Positions 18,177 through 26,312 of a DNA stretch of 64,000 nucleotides are shown one piece after another (position 1 is the stretch's first letter; each line of letters starts with the position of its first letter). The translations under genes and the position numbers were made by a program. The DNA is taken from positions 4,836,001 to 4,900,000 of the forward strand of contig NZ_CP142884.1 of assembly GCF_040760075.1 (NCBI RefSeq), written 5' to 3'. The notes under the pieces are model-generated. The model saw only the letters and a program-made list of their open reading frames with translations, did no database searches and was not told where the DNA came from. The DNA is from Sphingobacterium sp. R2 (GTDB lineage: Bacteria; Bacteroidota; Bacteroidia; Sphingobacteriales; Sphingobacteriaceae).

Positions 18177-19115
18177 TCACCAATTGTGGTTCAAGGCATA
18201 TTCCCGATACCGATTGTAAAGGTGTCCTGCCTGTAAATAAGCGGACTGTGGACTCATAAAGTGAGCAAATTCGAAAGTAATAGCCTTATCATAACCCGCC
18301 TTTGCTGCAGCCTCAAGTTTTAGTCTTAGTTTATCAAACTTGATCGGCAAAAATTTGATCGGCATATCCCGGTCAAAAGATTCGGCATTCGTCCAACAGG
18401 CCATACCATATTTATCAGCCAATTTCTTATTGACCTCAAAGAAATCGGGAAGCTCATCGTAATCAATGTGTCCATCCTGAAAGGCCACTGCATCGACAGC
18501 TCCTTGTATACCTTCAAAAATTTCGCCCCATTCCCGTTCGTGTTCCAATACCGAAACTGCATCGGCTTTACTAAGCTCGGGAGAAGCGGCAAGCACAGCT
18601 TTTTTCCCATCAATCCAGGGCGATATAAATGTCGGCAAGCCCCCACTGACGGCCTTGCACTGTAACCCAAGTGTACGAAAAGCATGAACAGCCCCTTTCG
18701 TTTTACGGCTGATTTCCGTACTGATATACCATCCACCGAAGCTTTTATAATGCCCATATTTAGCCCAAACCTCTTCAATTACATATTGATTGGCATCGAT
18801 TTCGTGACTCAGATCTCCTGTATCCCAATAAATACCGCTGTCATAAAGTCCAAAATAGAATTTCATGTCGTACTTGTCTGCAAGCTGCAGATAAAGCTCT
18901 ACAAGATCCAACGATGGTTTAAAACAGCCATATTTGTCCATCAGATAAGCCGATGGATAGGTTATAAATTTACGATAGCCACTGCGAATCATAATAACAG
19001 TGTCTATACCAATTGCCTTCATATATGCAAAATCCCGATCCCACTCTTCCGGACCCCAATTCTGGTGCGGAATATCGTGGGAAATCTCGTCAATAAATGT
19101 TCCTGTAATTCTCAT
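18177..19115 (-). CDS. DUF4434 TIM-barrel protein
   Basis: A 312-residue protein with no signal peptide from the start chosen here. ATG 19115 overlaps the stop of the upstream SGNH gene as ATGA (19112-19115), so this start is preferred over an ATG 33 bases upstream. The sequence begins MRITGTFIDEISHDIPHQNW, the start of the DUF4434 glycosidase-like barrel. It also has YMKAIGIDTVIMIRSG, FYFGLYDSG, WYISTEIS and VAFQDGHIDYDELPDF. Acidic residues in the strand ends (for example WYISTE and FEFAHFMSP) could form a hydrolase active site. DUF4434 proteins are common in Bacteroidota sugar loci, but I know of no proven reaction. Confidence 0.8.
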   Translation of the reverse strand: MRITGTFIDEISHDIPHQNWGPEEWDRDFAYMKAIGIDTVIMIRSGYRKFITYPSAYLMDKYGCFKPSLDLVELYLQLADKYDMKFYFGLYDSGIYWDTGDLSHEIDANQYVIEEVWAKYGHYKSFGGWYISTEISRKTKGAVHAFRTLGLQCKAVSGGLPTFISPWIDGKKAVLAASPELSKADAVSVLEHEREWGEIFEGIQGAVDAVAFQDGHIDYDELPDFFEVNKKLADKYGMACWTNAESFDRDMPIKFLPIKFDKLRLKLEAAAKAGYDKAITFEFAHFMSPQSAYLQAGHLYNRYREYALNHNW

Positions 19116-19831
19116 AAATATTTCTTTTCTTTTAATAATTGTACCCATTTTATATAGGCACTGGGTATCAGATGCACACCATCAGCTGAGTAAATTGCGT
19201 TAAGTTTTCCCTCATTGTCCTGAAAAAGTGGGCAGAGATCAACAAATGGGATATTTTCATCTGCTGCAAGCTGTCTTAGTTTTTCATTTAAGATCGGAAC
19301 CAACACATTTCTACCTTTTGTATAAGGCTCTTTTGTTCGTTCTTCATTGATCGGTAAAGCACTCTGAAGATAGATAAGGGTCTTTGGTGAGATCTTTTTT
19401 ATTCGTTTAATGATACGCTTGTAGTTATTGACCGACACTTCCTGCGGAAGCTTTCGGAATTGGTCATTAATGCCATCCATCAGAAAAATTGCCCGTGGAC
19501 GTCCGCGCAACACCTCATCTATACGCGCAAGAATCCCAAACGAATTATCTCCGCCTATCCCCCTGTTCAGTACAGGATATCTTGAATCTGCAAGCAATTC
19601 CTGCCATTCTGCCCGTTCAGTAATACTATTTCCCAAAAACACGATTGCTCCTTTAATTGTTGGACTTTGTTCGAAATAGGCCATTCGTTGTTGATAATAC
19701 CAGTTGGCGTAACTGCTATCTATTTTAGTCTCCTGAGCTGAGAGGGACTGGGAAAATACCAATAGACATATTCCAATGAGGAAGCAACCTTGGAAAACAC
19801 GATACCGCTTAAAAAATTCCAATGATCTCAT
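19112..19831 (-). CDS. Exported SGNH/GDSL hydrolase, second of two
   Basis: A 239-residue protein starting at ATG 19831, which overlaps the upstream stop as ATGA (19828-19831). A signal peptide (ending SQSLSAQ, about residue 33) is followed by an SGNH hydrolase. Block I is VFLGNSITE with nucleophile Ser69, block II is NRGIGGDNSFGI, block III is GIND and block V is DGVHLIPSAY. SGNH enzymes in sugar loci remove O-acetyl groups from glycans or sialic acids. It is a paralogue of the next gene upstream; both may act on differently acetylated forms of one substrate, or form a heteromer. Confidence 0.85.
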   Translation of the reverse strand: MRSLEFFKRYRVFQGCFLIGICLLVFSQSLSAQETKIDSSYANWYYQQRMAYFEQSPTIKGAIVFLGNSITERAEWQELLADSRYPVLNRGIGGDNSFGILARIDEVLRGRPRAIFLMDGINDQFRKLPQEVSVNNYKRIIKRIKKISPKTLIYLQSALPINEERTKEPYTKGRNVLVPILNEKLRQLAADENIPFVDLCPLFQDNEGKLNAIYSADGVHLIPSAYIKWVQLLKEKKYL

Positions 19832-20457
19832 AATAGTTTTTGCTGTTTTAAATAATTGGCCCAAATTAAATAGGTGGCTTGCTTCAGATGTAAGCCATCA
19901 ATTGTTAGCTCAGCTTTTAGTTCCCCTTTACCATCTACCAATATCGGCTGTAAGTCTACAAAACGAACTTGATGTGCCGTACACAATTCTTTCAAAGCTT
20001 TGTTCAATAGCACGATCTTGTCATTCCGAACCTCTTCATAGATTTTTGGCAGTAAAGATTCATTCACAGGTAGAAGTCCCTGCACAAAAAGCGCTGTATT
20101 TGGCGACTGCTTTTTAACCTGCTTTATTATCCGCTCTATATTCGTTGAAATAATGGAAAGTGGTATTCCTCTTTTCATGTCGTTCACCCCACAGAGCAGA
20201 AATATTTTTCGTGGTCTGGACGCTAATATCTCGTCTAGTCGTGCTAAAATACCGTAAGTCACATCGCCGCTAATCCCACGATTGATCACATGCTTCCGCT
20301 GGAGGATTTCTTGCCATTTTCCACCTTCGGTAATGCTATTGCCAAGGAAAACGATTTCGTCCTTCTGATTGGGCATCGCTTTAAAAAACTCAAGCCTTGC
20401 GCGATAATGCTGATTATCAAACGTAGAATCAATACCCTTTGATTGCGCTAAAGTCAA
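19828..20457 (-). CDS. SGNH/GDSL hydrolase, first of two; signal peptide apparently frameshifted
   Basis: The open frame gives about 209 residues with a complete SGNH catalytic domain: VFLGNSITEG (Ser nucleophile), NRGISGDVTYGI, CGVND and DGLHLKQATY. The frame has no ATG; its best in-frame start is TTG 20457, inside what looks like a signal-peptide end (ALTLAQ). An ATG at 20516, 6 bp after the MFS stop, opens a good signal peptide (MNRLSYRNWKALLLPFF) but in another frame. The two frames meet at an 8-T tract (plus-strand A run 20465-20472), and one extra T would join them into an intact precursor. This is a real frameshift, slippage site or sequencing error. The catalytic domain itself is intact and coupled to the next gene. 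Confidence 0.8.
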   Translation of the reverse strand: MTLAQSKGIDSTFDNQHYRARLEFFKAMPNQKDEIVFLGNSITEGGKWQEILQRKHVINRGISGDVTYGILARLDEILASRPRKIFLLCGVNDMKRGIPLSIISTNIERIIKQVKKQSPNTALFVQGLLPVNESLLPKIYEEVRNDKIVLLNKALKELCTAHQVRFVDLQPILVDGKGELKAELTIDGLHLKQATYLIWANYLKQQKLL

Positions 20458-20521
20458 TGCCGGTAAAAAAAAGGCAACAATAGGGCCTTCCAGTTCCTAT
20501 AAGAAAGTCTGTTCATATGCA

Positions 20522-21838
20522 TTAATTATTTTCGTCGGTATGCTCTTTTTCGGGTTTTCGCAATGGCACCCACCAGGAAACCAAAAAGGCTGGAATAGTA
20601 GAAATCAACACCCAGATAAAAAATTCTTTATAGCCCAAATGATCACTCAGCCAGCCGCTGATCATCGAAGGAATCATAAACCCCAGATTAACAAGTCCAC
20701 TTCCGAAAGCGTAGTGTGCCATCTTATATTTGCCTGGGGCAATATTTTGCATGATAAAAAGAATAATTCCGATAAAGCCAAAACCATATCCAAAGTACTC
20801 GATGGCGACAGCAGCAGCTATGAGATAAAGGTTCGTCGGCAATGTGATGGCAAGAAATGCATAAGCTACAAATGGAACATTAAAGAAGGCACAAAGGATC
20901 ATAAGTGTCCTCCGGTCTAAGCCCTTTTTGGATACAAAGTGCCCTGCGACAATCGACCCCAACACAAAAGCTATGGCACCAAATACACCATAAAGCAATC
21001 CAATTTCCGAAGTACTCAGGCCAAGGCCACCTTCGGTACGTTGCGCTTTAAAAAATAAGGGGGTGATCTTAATGGCCTGCCCTTCAGCAAAACGATAAAA
21101 GACAATAAAAAGCAAACTAAACCAAATATTCTTTTTCTGAAAAAAAGTTATGATAACGTCTTTAAGCGTATCCGTTCCCTCCTTTAAAGAAGTGGATTTG
21201 GGGGCTTCATCGTGAGCAGGTAAAGCACGTATGCTGTACAGTCCTATCCCCAACATAATAAATCCATAAGCAAACATCACCACCATCCACGCGGATTTAA
21301 TGCCGATTTCCTGCTCCAATTGCCCCGCCAAATAAACGAGTACGCCGCCAGAAAAAACTTTGGCCACATTATAGAAGGCACCTTGCCAGCCGACATATTT
21401 TGCCTGTTGTTTTGCATTCAGTTCATTCAAATATACCCCGTCGGCTGCGGTATCATGTGTGGAGCCACTGAATGCGATCAGTGTCAATAAGGCAATGGAG
21501 AAGCTAAAGAAATGATCCAACTGTAGCGTAAGACCAAGCAGACCAAAGAGTAGCCCCGTGAGTATCTGCGTGGTATAGACAAAAAATTTCTTGGTCTTAT
21601 ACAGCTCCAAAAAAGGGCCCCATAAGGGTTTTATTGTCCAGGGCAGCATAATCAATGAGGTCCAAAAAGCAATCTGTGCGTCCGATACCCCCAAATTTTT
21701 ATACATAATGGAGCTCGCACCCGAAAGGGCAACAAAAGGTAGCCCCATGGCAAACCACGTTGTGGAGATCCAAAAAATAGGCGGAAGTGCCTTACGCCCT
21801 TTGCGAAGCTCCACCGTTTGTTCTAATAATTCATTCAT
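20522..21838 (-). CDS. AmpG-like MFS transporter
   Basis: A 438-residue membrane protein with about 12 hydrophobic segments. AmpG/SLC33-like features: PPIFWISTTWFAMGLPFVAL, MLPWTIKPLWGPFLEL and SGSTHDTAADGVYL. Homologues in Bacteroidota sugar loci import amino sugars, muropeptides or disaccharides across the inner membrane. The start codon lies just after the stop of the DUF5009 gene (1-bp gap), so the two are tightly coupled. With the epimerase and the ROK regulator this suggests GlcNAc-type sugar import; the exact substrate is unknown. Confidence 0.82.
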   Translation of the reverse strand: MNELLEQTVELRKGRKALPPIFWISTTWFAMGLPFVALSGASSIMYKNLGVSDAQIAFWTSLIMLPWTIKPLWGPFLELYKTKKFFVYTTQILTGLLFGLLGLTLQLDHFFSFSIALLTLIAFSGSTHDTAADGVYLNELNAKQQAKYVGWQGAFYNVAKVFSGGVLVYLAGQLEQEIGIKSAWMVVMFAYGFIMLGIGLYSIRALPAHDEAPKSTSLKEGTDTLKDVIITFFQKKNIWFSLLFIVFYRFAEGQAIKITPLFFKAQRTEGGLGLSTSEIGLLYGVFGAIAFVLGSIVAGHFVSKKGLDRRTLMILCAFFNVPFVAYAFLAITLPTNLYLIAAAVAIEYFGYGFGFIGIILFIMQNIAPGKYKMAHYAFGSGLVNLGFMIPSMISGWLSDHLGYKEFFIWVLISTIPAFLVSWWVPLRKPEKEHTDENN

Positions 21839-21839
21839 T

Positions 21840-23267
21840 TTATGACTTCCAATAAAGTTTTAACCGGCTGCTGAAGATCGTCAACAGCGCCACGATTCCA
21901 GTGAATAATACACCGCGCATCACTCCCCCAAAAACACCCTGTGCCCCCATCTGATCAAGAGCGCTCTGTAGTCCCGTAAGCGCCAATAGTGGGATCAACA
22001 ATAGATTTCCTGCGGTATAGGCGACCATCGGATTTCTACCAACCAGTGCTATACCTCGAAACAGCGATTTTCCAAAAGCAAGTTTCTCGATACAACACAG
22101 CATTGTTAGCGCATAACAGGCTAAGCCCGTACAGACAAAATAATAGCTGTATGTGGAATAATCCTTTTTTATCCCCCCCTCATACGCTTCGAAGATCAGT
22201 CCTAAAAAAAGCAGATAGCTTCCGAGCACAGCCATTTTTGCCTGCAGTGTCAGTACTTCGGCCTTCCGAAAAACACCTGAACAGAAGCATAGCGAAAAGA
22301 TCAACATCAGGGTAACTCCCATATTGATATCGAGATAGCGCATGTATAGATTGAAGACATTCAGCCCAATTAGAAGTGCACAGAGCAAGCCTTGTAATGC
22401 CAGTTGAGACCGCTGCATCCTGGGTTTGTCGGCCAACGACGTATCAGCAATAATCCACTCGCCGACAACTGTAGCCGGAAGGATAATAAAGAGGTATTTG
22501 AGGTAATAAAATTGATAAAGCCAAGTCGCAGGGCTGAGTTTGTAGATAAATTCGTTGATACTACCGACTTCTTTGGATCCCAAAAAAACGCCCATAATAA
22601 ATGGTAAAATCGCCATACGTAACCAGATGGATTTTGCCGTCAGCCACCACCACAGCGTTCCAAACAAAGCCATATTGGCCAGTACCAGAATAATAATATC
22701 TGTCTTCTGGAGGGTAAATCTATCCGTTTGTGCATACAACAGATATAGCATCCCTACAGATAGCAACAGGGCCACTATGTGAACAAGTCTCGCGGTCCGC
22801 ATCGGTAAATACGACTTTAAATCGGCATAGAGTGTAAAGAGCAGGACAAACCCCACGATTGACAAGATATACTGTGACGCAGCAGGCTCTCCACTCATAA
22901 CCCAAGCGCGCATATAAAAAGAAAATAAGGCGAAAAAGAATAAAGCAACAAAACGCTTAAAAATTGTACCCGCGATAGGCAAAGCGTTTAGGTTAGCCAC
23001 TTTTTTCCGCATAGCCAATGGGATGGCCGCCCCCATCGTAAAAAGGAAAATCGGAAAAACCAGATCTACCCAGGTTATACCTGCTATACTGGGATCAAAT
23101 ACATGTTTGGGCGGGGGCACCTGTGCATGGTACATCCAAGCAGGAAGGTTTCCAAATGAAATGCTCGATGAAAGCACCATTAAAAGGATAGCAATTCCCC
23201 GCAGAACATCCAAACTATCGTTTCGCTGCTGTGGAGTCGTTGTAGAATTTGGTAAAATTGGTATCAT
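21840..23267 (-). CDS. DUF5009 / NagX-like membrane acetyltransferase-family protein
   Basis: A 475-residue protein with about 11-12 transmembrane segments. The N-terminal RNDSLDVLRGIAILLMVLSS and ITWVDLVFPIFLFTMGAAIP are typical of the YeiB/NagX and heparan-alpha-glucosaminide N-acetyltransferase superfamily (DUF5009). GRNPMVAYTAGNLLLIPLL near the C-terminus also fits. Human HGSNAT uses acetyl-CoA to acetylate terminal glucosamine across a membrane, and bacterial NagX lies in GlcNAc loci. Acetylation or transport of amino sugars is therefore a reasonable inference. It lies 24 bp after the FAD oxidoreductase gene. Confidence 0.8.
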   Translation of the reverse strand: MIPILPNSTTTPQQRNDSLDVLRGIAILLMVLSSSISFGNLPAWMYHAQVPPPKHVFDPSIAGITWVDLVFPIFLFTMGAAIPLAMRKKVANLNALPIAGTIFKRFVALFFFALFSFYMRAWVMSGEPAASQYILSIVGFVLLFTLYADLKSYLPMRTARLVHIVALLLSVGMLYLLYAQTDRFTLQKTDIIILVLANMALFGTLWWWLTAKSIWLRMAILPFIMGVFLGSKEVGSINEFIYKLSPATWLYQFYYLKYLFIILPATVVGEWIIADTSLADKPRMQRSQLALQGLLCALLIGLNVFNLYMRYLDINMGVTLMLIFSLCFCSGVFRKAEVLTLQAKMAVLGSYLLFLGLIFEAYEGGIKKDYSTYSYYFVCTGLACYALTMLCCIEKLAFGKSLFRGIALVGRNPMVAYTAGNLLLIPLLALTGLQSALDQMGAQGVFGGVMRGVLFTGIVALLTIFSSRLKLYWKS

Positions 23268-23291
23268 CTCGTTTTTCTATGCGTTCGGAAA

Positions 23292-25142
23292 TCAATTTTT
23301 TGTTGCTATAAATTGGCCGGTAAAATCCACCGGCCGTTCAAACGGCTTTAGGATATGATCCAACACAACCGCCACTTGAGCCCGTGTTAACACTTGATTT
23401 TCTTTTGCTGCAATGACGGACCAGATTTTATCTTTATTCAAAGTGGGGTCGACCTGGAGCAATAGAGCCGCAAAAAATTCTGCTGTGACATCGGCACCCG
23501 AGCCAGCGACTTTATCGGCCGATGGATAATAACTACGCATACCGACGATCAGGTCTACTTCGCTTATGCGGTGTTCGGGATAGAACCAAGTCTGATTGGC
23601 CCATTTGTAGGGCACCCCTTTTCCTTTAAGAATCCCGGTTGCTCCAACACGTTGGATTGCCTGAAAACGACTATCTTTTGGATCAACATCGATAAAGGGC
23701 ATGAGATAGGCATGATGGTCCAAAAGTACTTGCTGGACCTCCCTTAATGAAAGATCTTTGGGCGTAACACCTTGTTTTGCAGACAGCGCCGCCAGCACTC
23801 CAGCAGCTTGACCAATACCCAATACAACTGGCTGAAGGCGGGTGGCCCCAGCCACAATATTGCTCACACTGATGCTTTTTTCAGCAACAATAAAATCCGC
23901 TATTTTCTCAGGAATCAAACTTCCAAGGGGTACATTGTAGGATGGTACCCGAATCTTAACAAAATCAATTTTGGGTGCATCCGGGTTCTTCAGGTGATGA
24001 TGATCGATGGTATAATCGCCTACTATCCCACCTGTGCGGTACAAAGGCAGCTCCTGCTGATAAGGACTCTGCACATAAGGCAATGTAAGCTGCACCAAGC
24101 CTTTAGCACGTCTAGACTCGCGATGATAAGCAATAAAGGGAAGTTTATCGGCCGTATCATATTCATCATCGGCAAGCCCCAAGTTTTTAAAACCCAGCTG
24201 ACTTTGAAGATGATATACAAATCGTAAGGTATGATCTTTCGCCTTTTGCAATTCCACCGCCCTCGCCTTTGGCGACATCTCGATAATATTCAGGTAGATA
24301 TCATTTCCGTCTTTAGGCCAGTTTATCATGTATTTTCCATTTGGCAATTTGCCATAGGTAATCATTTGATCACAATTGATGATAGGCGTATTGCTGTGTG
24401 AAGCAGGATCTTTAACATCACAGGCATGTTCAAACTCTTTAGGATCATAACCTTGAGGTTTCTTTAGCAATCTCTTTGGATCGGCACCATAGTCTTTCAG
24501 GATAGCGACATAAGTAAGGTCTTGAATTATTGAATTGGCCTTTTCGGGAGCAAATTCTTCTTTCGTATCGTAGCGGCTATCCATACCGATGCTGTAAGCA
24601 ACACCCGCACGCGGCAAGAGATCCCCCAATTCCGTCGCATCGACTAGAATAGAAGCGTTTACGGTTTTCTTTTTCCCTTCCTGTTCAATGGCAACGGTCC
24701 AGCCTTTAGGCTGTTTTTTCAGGTCTAAGAGGGTACTTTTATACCAAACGGCAATATTTTTTTCGGCTCCAACCATCTTTTTTAACAAGCGATTACCGAC
24801 CGAAGGCTCAAATAGCGTATTGCTTACCCAGCCTGTTTCCACTGCCTTTGGACCACCATAATAAGCATAAAGTTCTGCCCTAAATTCGCCCCATATTCCC
24901 GAAGGCATACGATGGTTACCATCAATAGCGGAGACCCCAGCGGCAGTGAGCATACCACCCAACCAGCTTGTCTCTTCCACCATAAGGACCTTACTTCCCA
25001 AACGGGCAGCTTGCAAAGCCGCAGAAACACCACTTGCTCCCCCTCCCACAATCAAGACATCGTATGAAGCAACAGCCTGCCCCTGCGAGGAGAGTGTGAC
25101 AGAAATCAATAAAATAGAAAAAAAAGATTTAAACCAATTCAT
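23292..25142 (-). CDS. Exported FAD-dependent oxidoreductase with SLH-like C-terminus
   Basis: A 616-residue protein with a signal peptide (ending SSQGQAVA). A Rossmann FAD site is at about residues 28-60 (YDVLIVGGGASGVSAA, then VLMVEETSWLGGML). The family is FAD_oxidored (PF12831 type), often labelled 'xanthan lyase' in Bacteroidota without proof. The region at about 487-600 looks like two S-layer-homology-like modules (IQRVGATGILKGKG, WFYPEHRISEVDLIVGMRSY; LTRAQVAVVLDHIL). First gene of the 15023-25142 operon. Periplasmic FAD enzymes in sugar loci may oxidise a sugar hydroxyl or act as a redox-neutral eliminase; the substrate is unknown. Confidence 0.82.
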   Translation of the reverse strand: MNWFKSFFSILLISVTLSSQGQAVASYDVLIVGGGASGVSAALQAARLGSKVLMVEETSWLGGMLTAAGVSAIDGNHRMPSGIWGEFRAELYAYYGGPKAVETGWVSNTLFEPSVGNRLLKKMVGAEKNIAVWYKSTLLDLKKQPKGWTVAIEQEGKKKTVNASILVDATELGDLLPRAGVAYSIGMDSRYDTKEEFAPEKANSIIQDLTYVAILKDYGADPKRLLKKPQGYDPKEFEHACDVKDPASHSNTPIINCDQMITYGKLPNGKYMINWPKDGNDIYLNIIEMSPKARAVELQKAKDHTLRFVYHLQSQLGFKNLGLADDEYDTADKLPFIAYHRESRRAKGLVQLTLPYVQSPYQQELPLYRTGGIVGDYTIDHHHLKNPDAPKIDFVKIRVPSYNVPLGSLIPEKIADFIVAEKSISVSNIVAGATRLQPVVLGIGQAAGVLAALSAKQGVTPKDLSLREVQQVLLDHHAYLMPFIDVDPKDSRFQAIQRVGATGILKGKGVPYKWANQTWFYPEHRISEVDLIVGMRSYYPSADKVAGSGADVTAEFFAALLLQVDPTLNKDKIWSVIAAKENQVLTRAQVAVVLDHILKPFERPVDFTGQFIATKN

Positions 25143-25269
25143 ATGAAGTTAATTGCAGTAAATAATTTAAAAAATACGCACCAAATACCGGTTTAAGGAC
25201 CAGAGATACATTATTTTGTTGTCGGACTAAAGGATCAGTATAAGGTGAATGAAACATATAGGTTATCGA

Positions 25270-26061
25270 TTAATGGATCAGACGATTAAAATAAGCGAAA
25301 TGAACCGGAATGGTTTTGGCCCAGTAGCCAGAGGTATGAGCGCCGGGTTGCGCAATATAAGTCGCTTTGATCTTGAGTACATCACAACTATCCCGAAGGG
25401 ACTTATTGGCCCCATATAGATAATCTTCAGTACCACAATCAAAAATAAATGTCTTTTCACTCCCAGCGATCTTATGGACATTATGGATGACACTAAAACG
25501 ATCGAATAATGGATTTTGATCGCTGTATTGACCTAAATGTTGGGCTAGACTTGTCTTCTTGAAAGCCGAATGTCTCAGATTGACAACTCCCGAACTGCTA
25601 CCAGCACTTTTAAAAAATGATGGATAGTTAAAAAAGAGCCAAAGTGCACCATGCCCCCCCATACTCACACCCGTAATAAATGAGTTGTCCCGATCCGTAT
25701 GATATTTGCCCTGTATGTAAGGCATTAATTCCCCTGTCAGGAACCGACCAAATTGTGCTCCGCCTTTTTGTGGACTGTCTAAGAACCAGCTCGTCCGAAG
25801 ACCGTCAGGGCATACCACCACAAAGCCATATTGATCGCTCAATGCCTGAAAATCGAAAAATTTTGAAAGACTTTTATAATTTGCCCCATGACTGTGCAGC
25901 ACATATACAACAGGTAAGGCACGGTTGTCCGGCTTCATCTTTGGTATATAGACGTAGCCGGAATCTACTCCAAAAAGATGAGCAGACTGTAACGTATAAA
26001 GCTCTTGTCCTTTGGCCAACATTGTACCAACGACACATAAAAGGCATATGATTAAACGCAT
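25270..26061 (-). CDS. Exported PF00756-type esterase
   Basis: A 263-residue alpha/beta hydrolase with a short signal peptide (ending TMLAKGQ). Esterase D/CE1-like motifs: PVVYVLHSHGANYKSL (oxyanion loop), GVSMGGHGAL (Ser133 nucleophile), DCGTEDYLYG (acid) and PGAHTSGYW (His). Enzymes of this group include acetylxylan and feruloyl esterases and tributyrin esterases. A terminator at 26215-26242 separates it from the GH2 gene upstream, so it has its own promoter or read-through only. It ends 127 bp before the FAD oxidoreductase gene and may be the first gene of that operon. An ester-removing role in either neighbouring locus is inferred. Confidence 0.83.
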   Translation of the reverse strand: MRLIICLLCVVGTMLAKGQELYTLQSAHLFGVDSGYVYIPKMKPDNRALPVVYVLHSHGANYKSLSKFFDFQALSDQYGFVVVCPDGLRTSWFLDSPQKGGAQFGRFLTGELMPYIQGKYHTDRDNSFITGVSMGGHGALWLFFNYPSFFKSAGSSSGVVNLRHSAFKKTSLAQHLGQYSDQNPLFDRFSVIHNVHKIAGSEKTFIFDCGTEDYLYGANKSLRDSCDVLKIKATYIAQPGAHTSGYWAKTIPVHFAYFNRLIH

Positions 26062-26210
26062 GGATATAATTGAGTCAGTCTTTAGATTTATAGTGAAGCT
26101 AAATTAATAATAAAATTTACAATAAAAAAAGTATTTAATAATTTTTTTTATTTAATATTATCATATTACGCTATTTTATAACGAAGTCCATTTATCAATT
26201 CAGGTTAAAT

Positions 26211-26247
26211 AAAAAGAGCATTGGAAAAATTTCCAATGCTCTCTTTT
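26211..26247 (-). terminator. Terminator of the GH2/GH43 operon of PUL B
   Basis: A perfect 13-bp stem, AGAGCATTGGAAA (26215-26227) with TTTCCAATGCTCT (26230-26242), is flanked by A and T runs on both sides. It lies 66 bases past the GH2 stop and could work in both directions. Confidence 0.88.
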
Positions 26248-26312
26248 TATTTAAGATTTGAAAAGCTAATTAAAATAGCTCAAATTCACATTTCTAGTTA
26301 TTTATTATATCC

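Noticed and set aside
15023-25142. A complete sialic acid (nan) operon
   Set aside because: The epimerase, acetyl-esterase-like hydrolases and MFS would fit, but there is no neuraminate lyase, sialidase or N-acetylmannosamine kinase in the window.
23292-25142. Xanthan lyase
   Set aside because: This common automatic name comes from a loose database link; the sequence shows a FAD-dependent oxidoreductase with a GxGxxG site, not a polysaccharide lyase fold.
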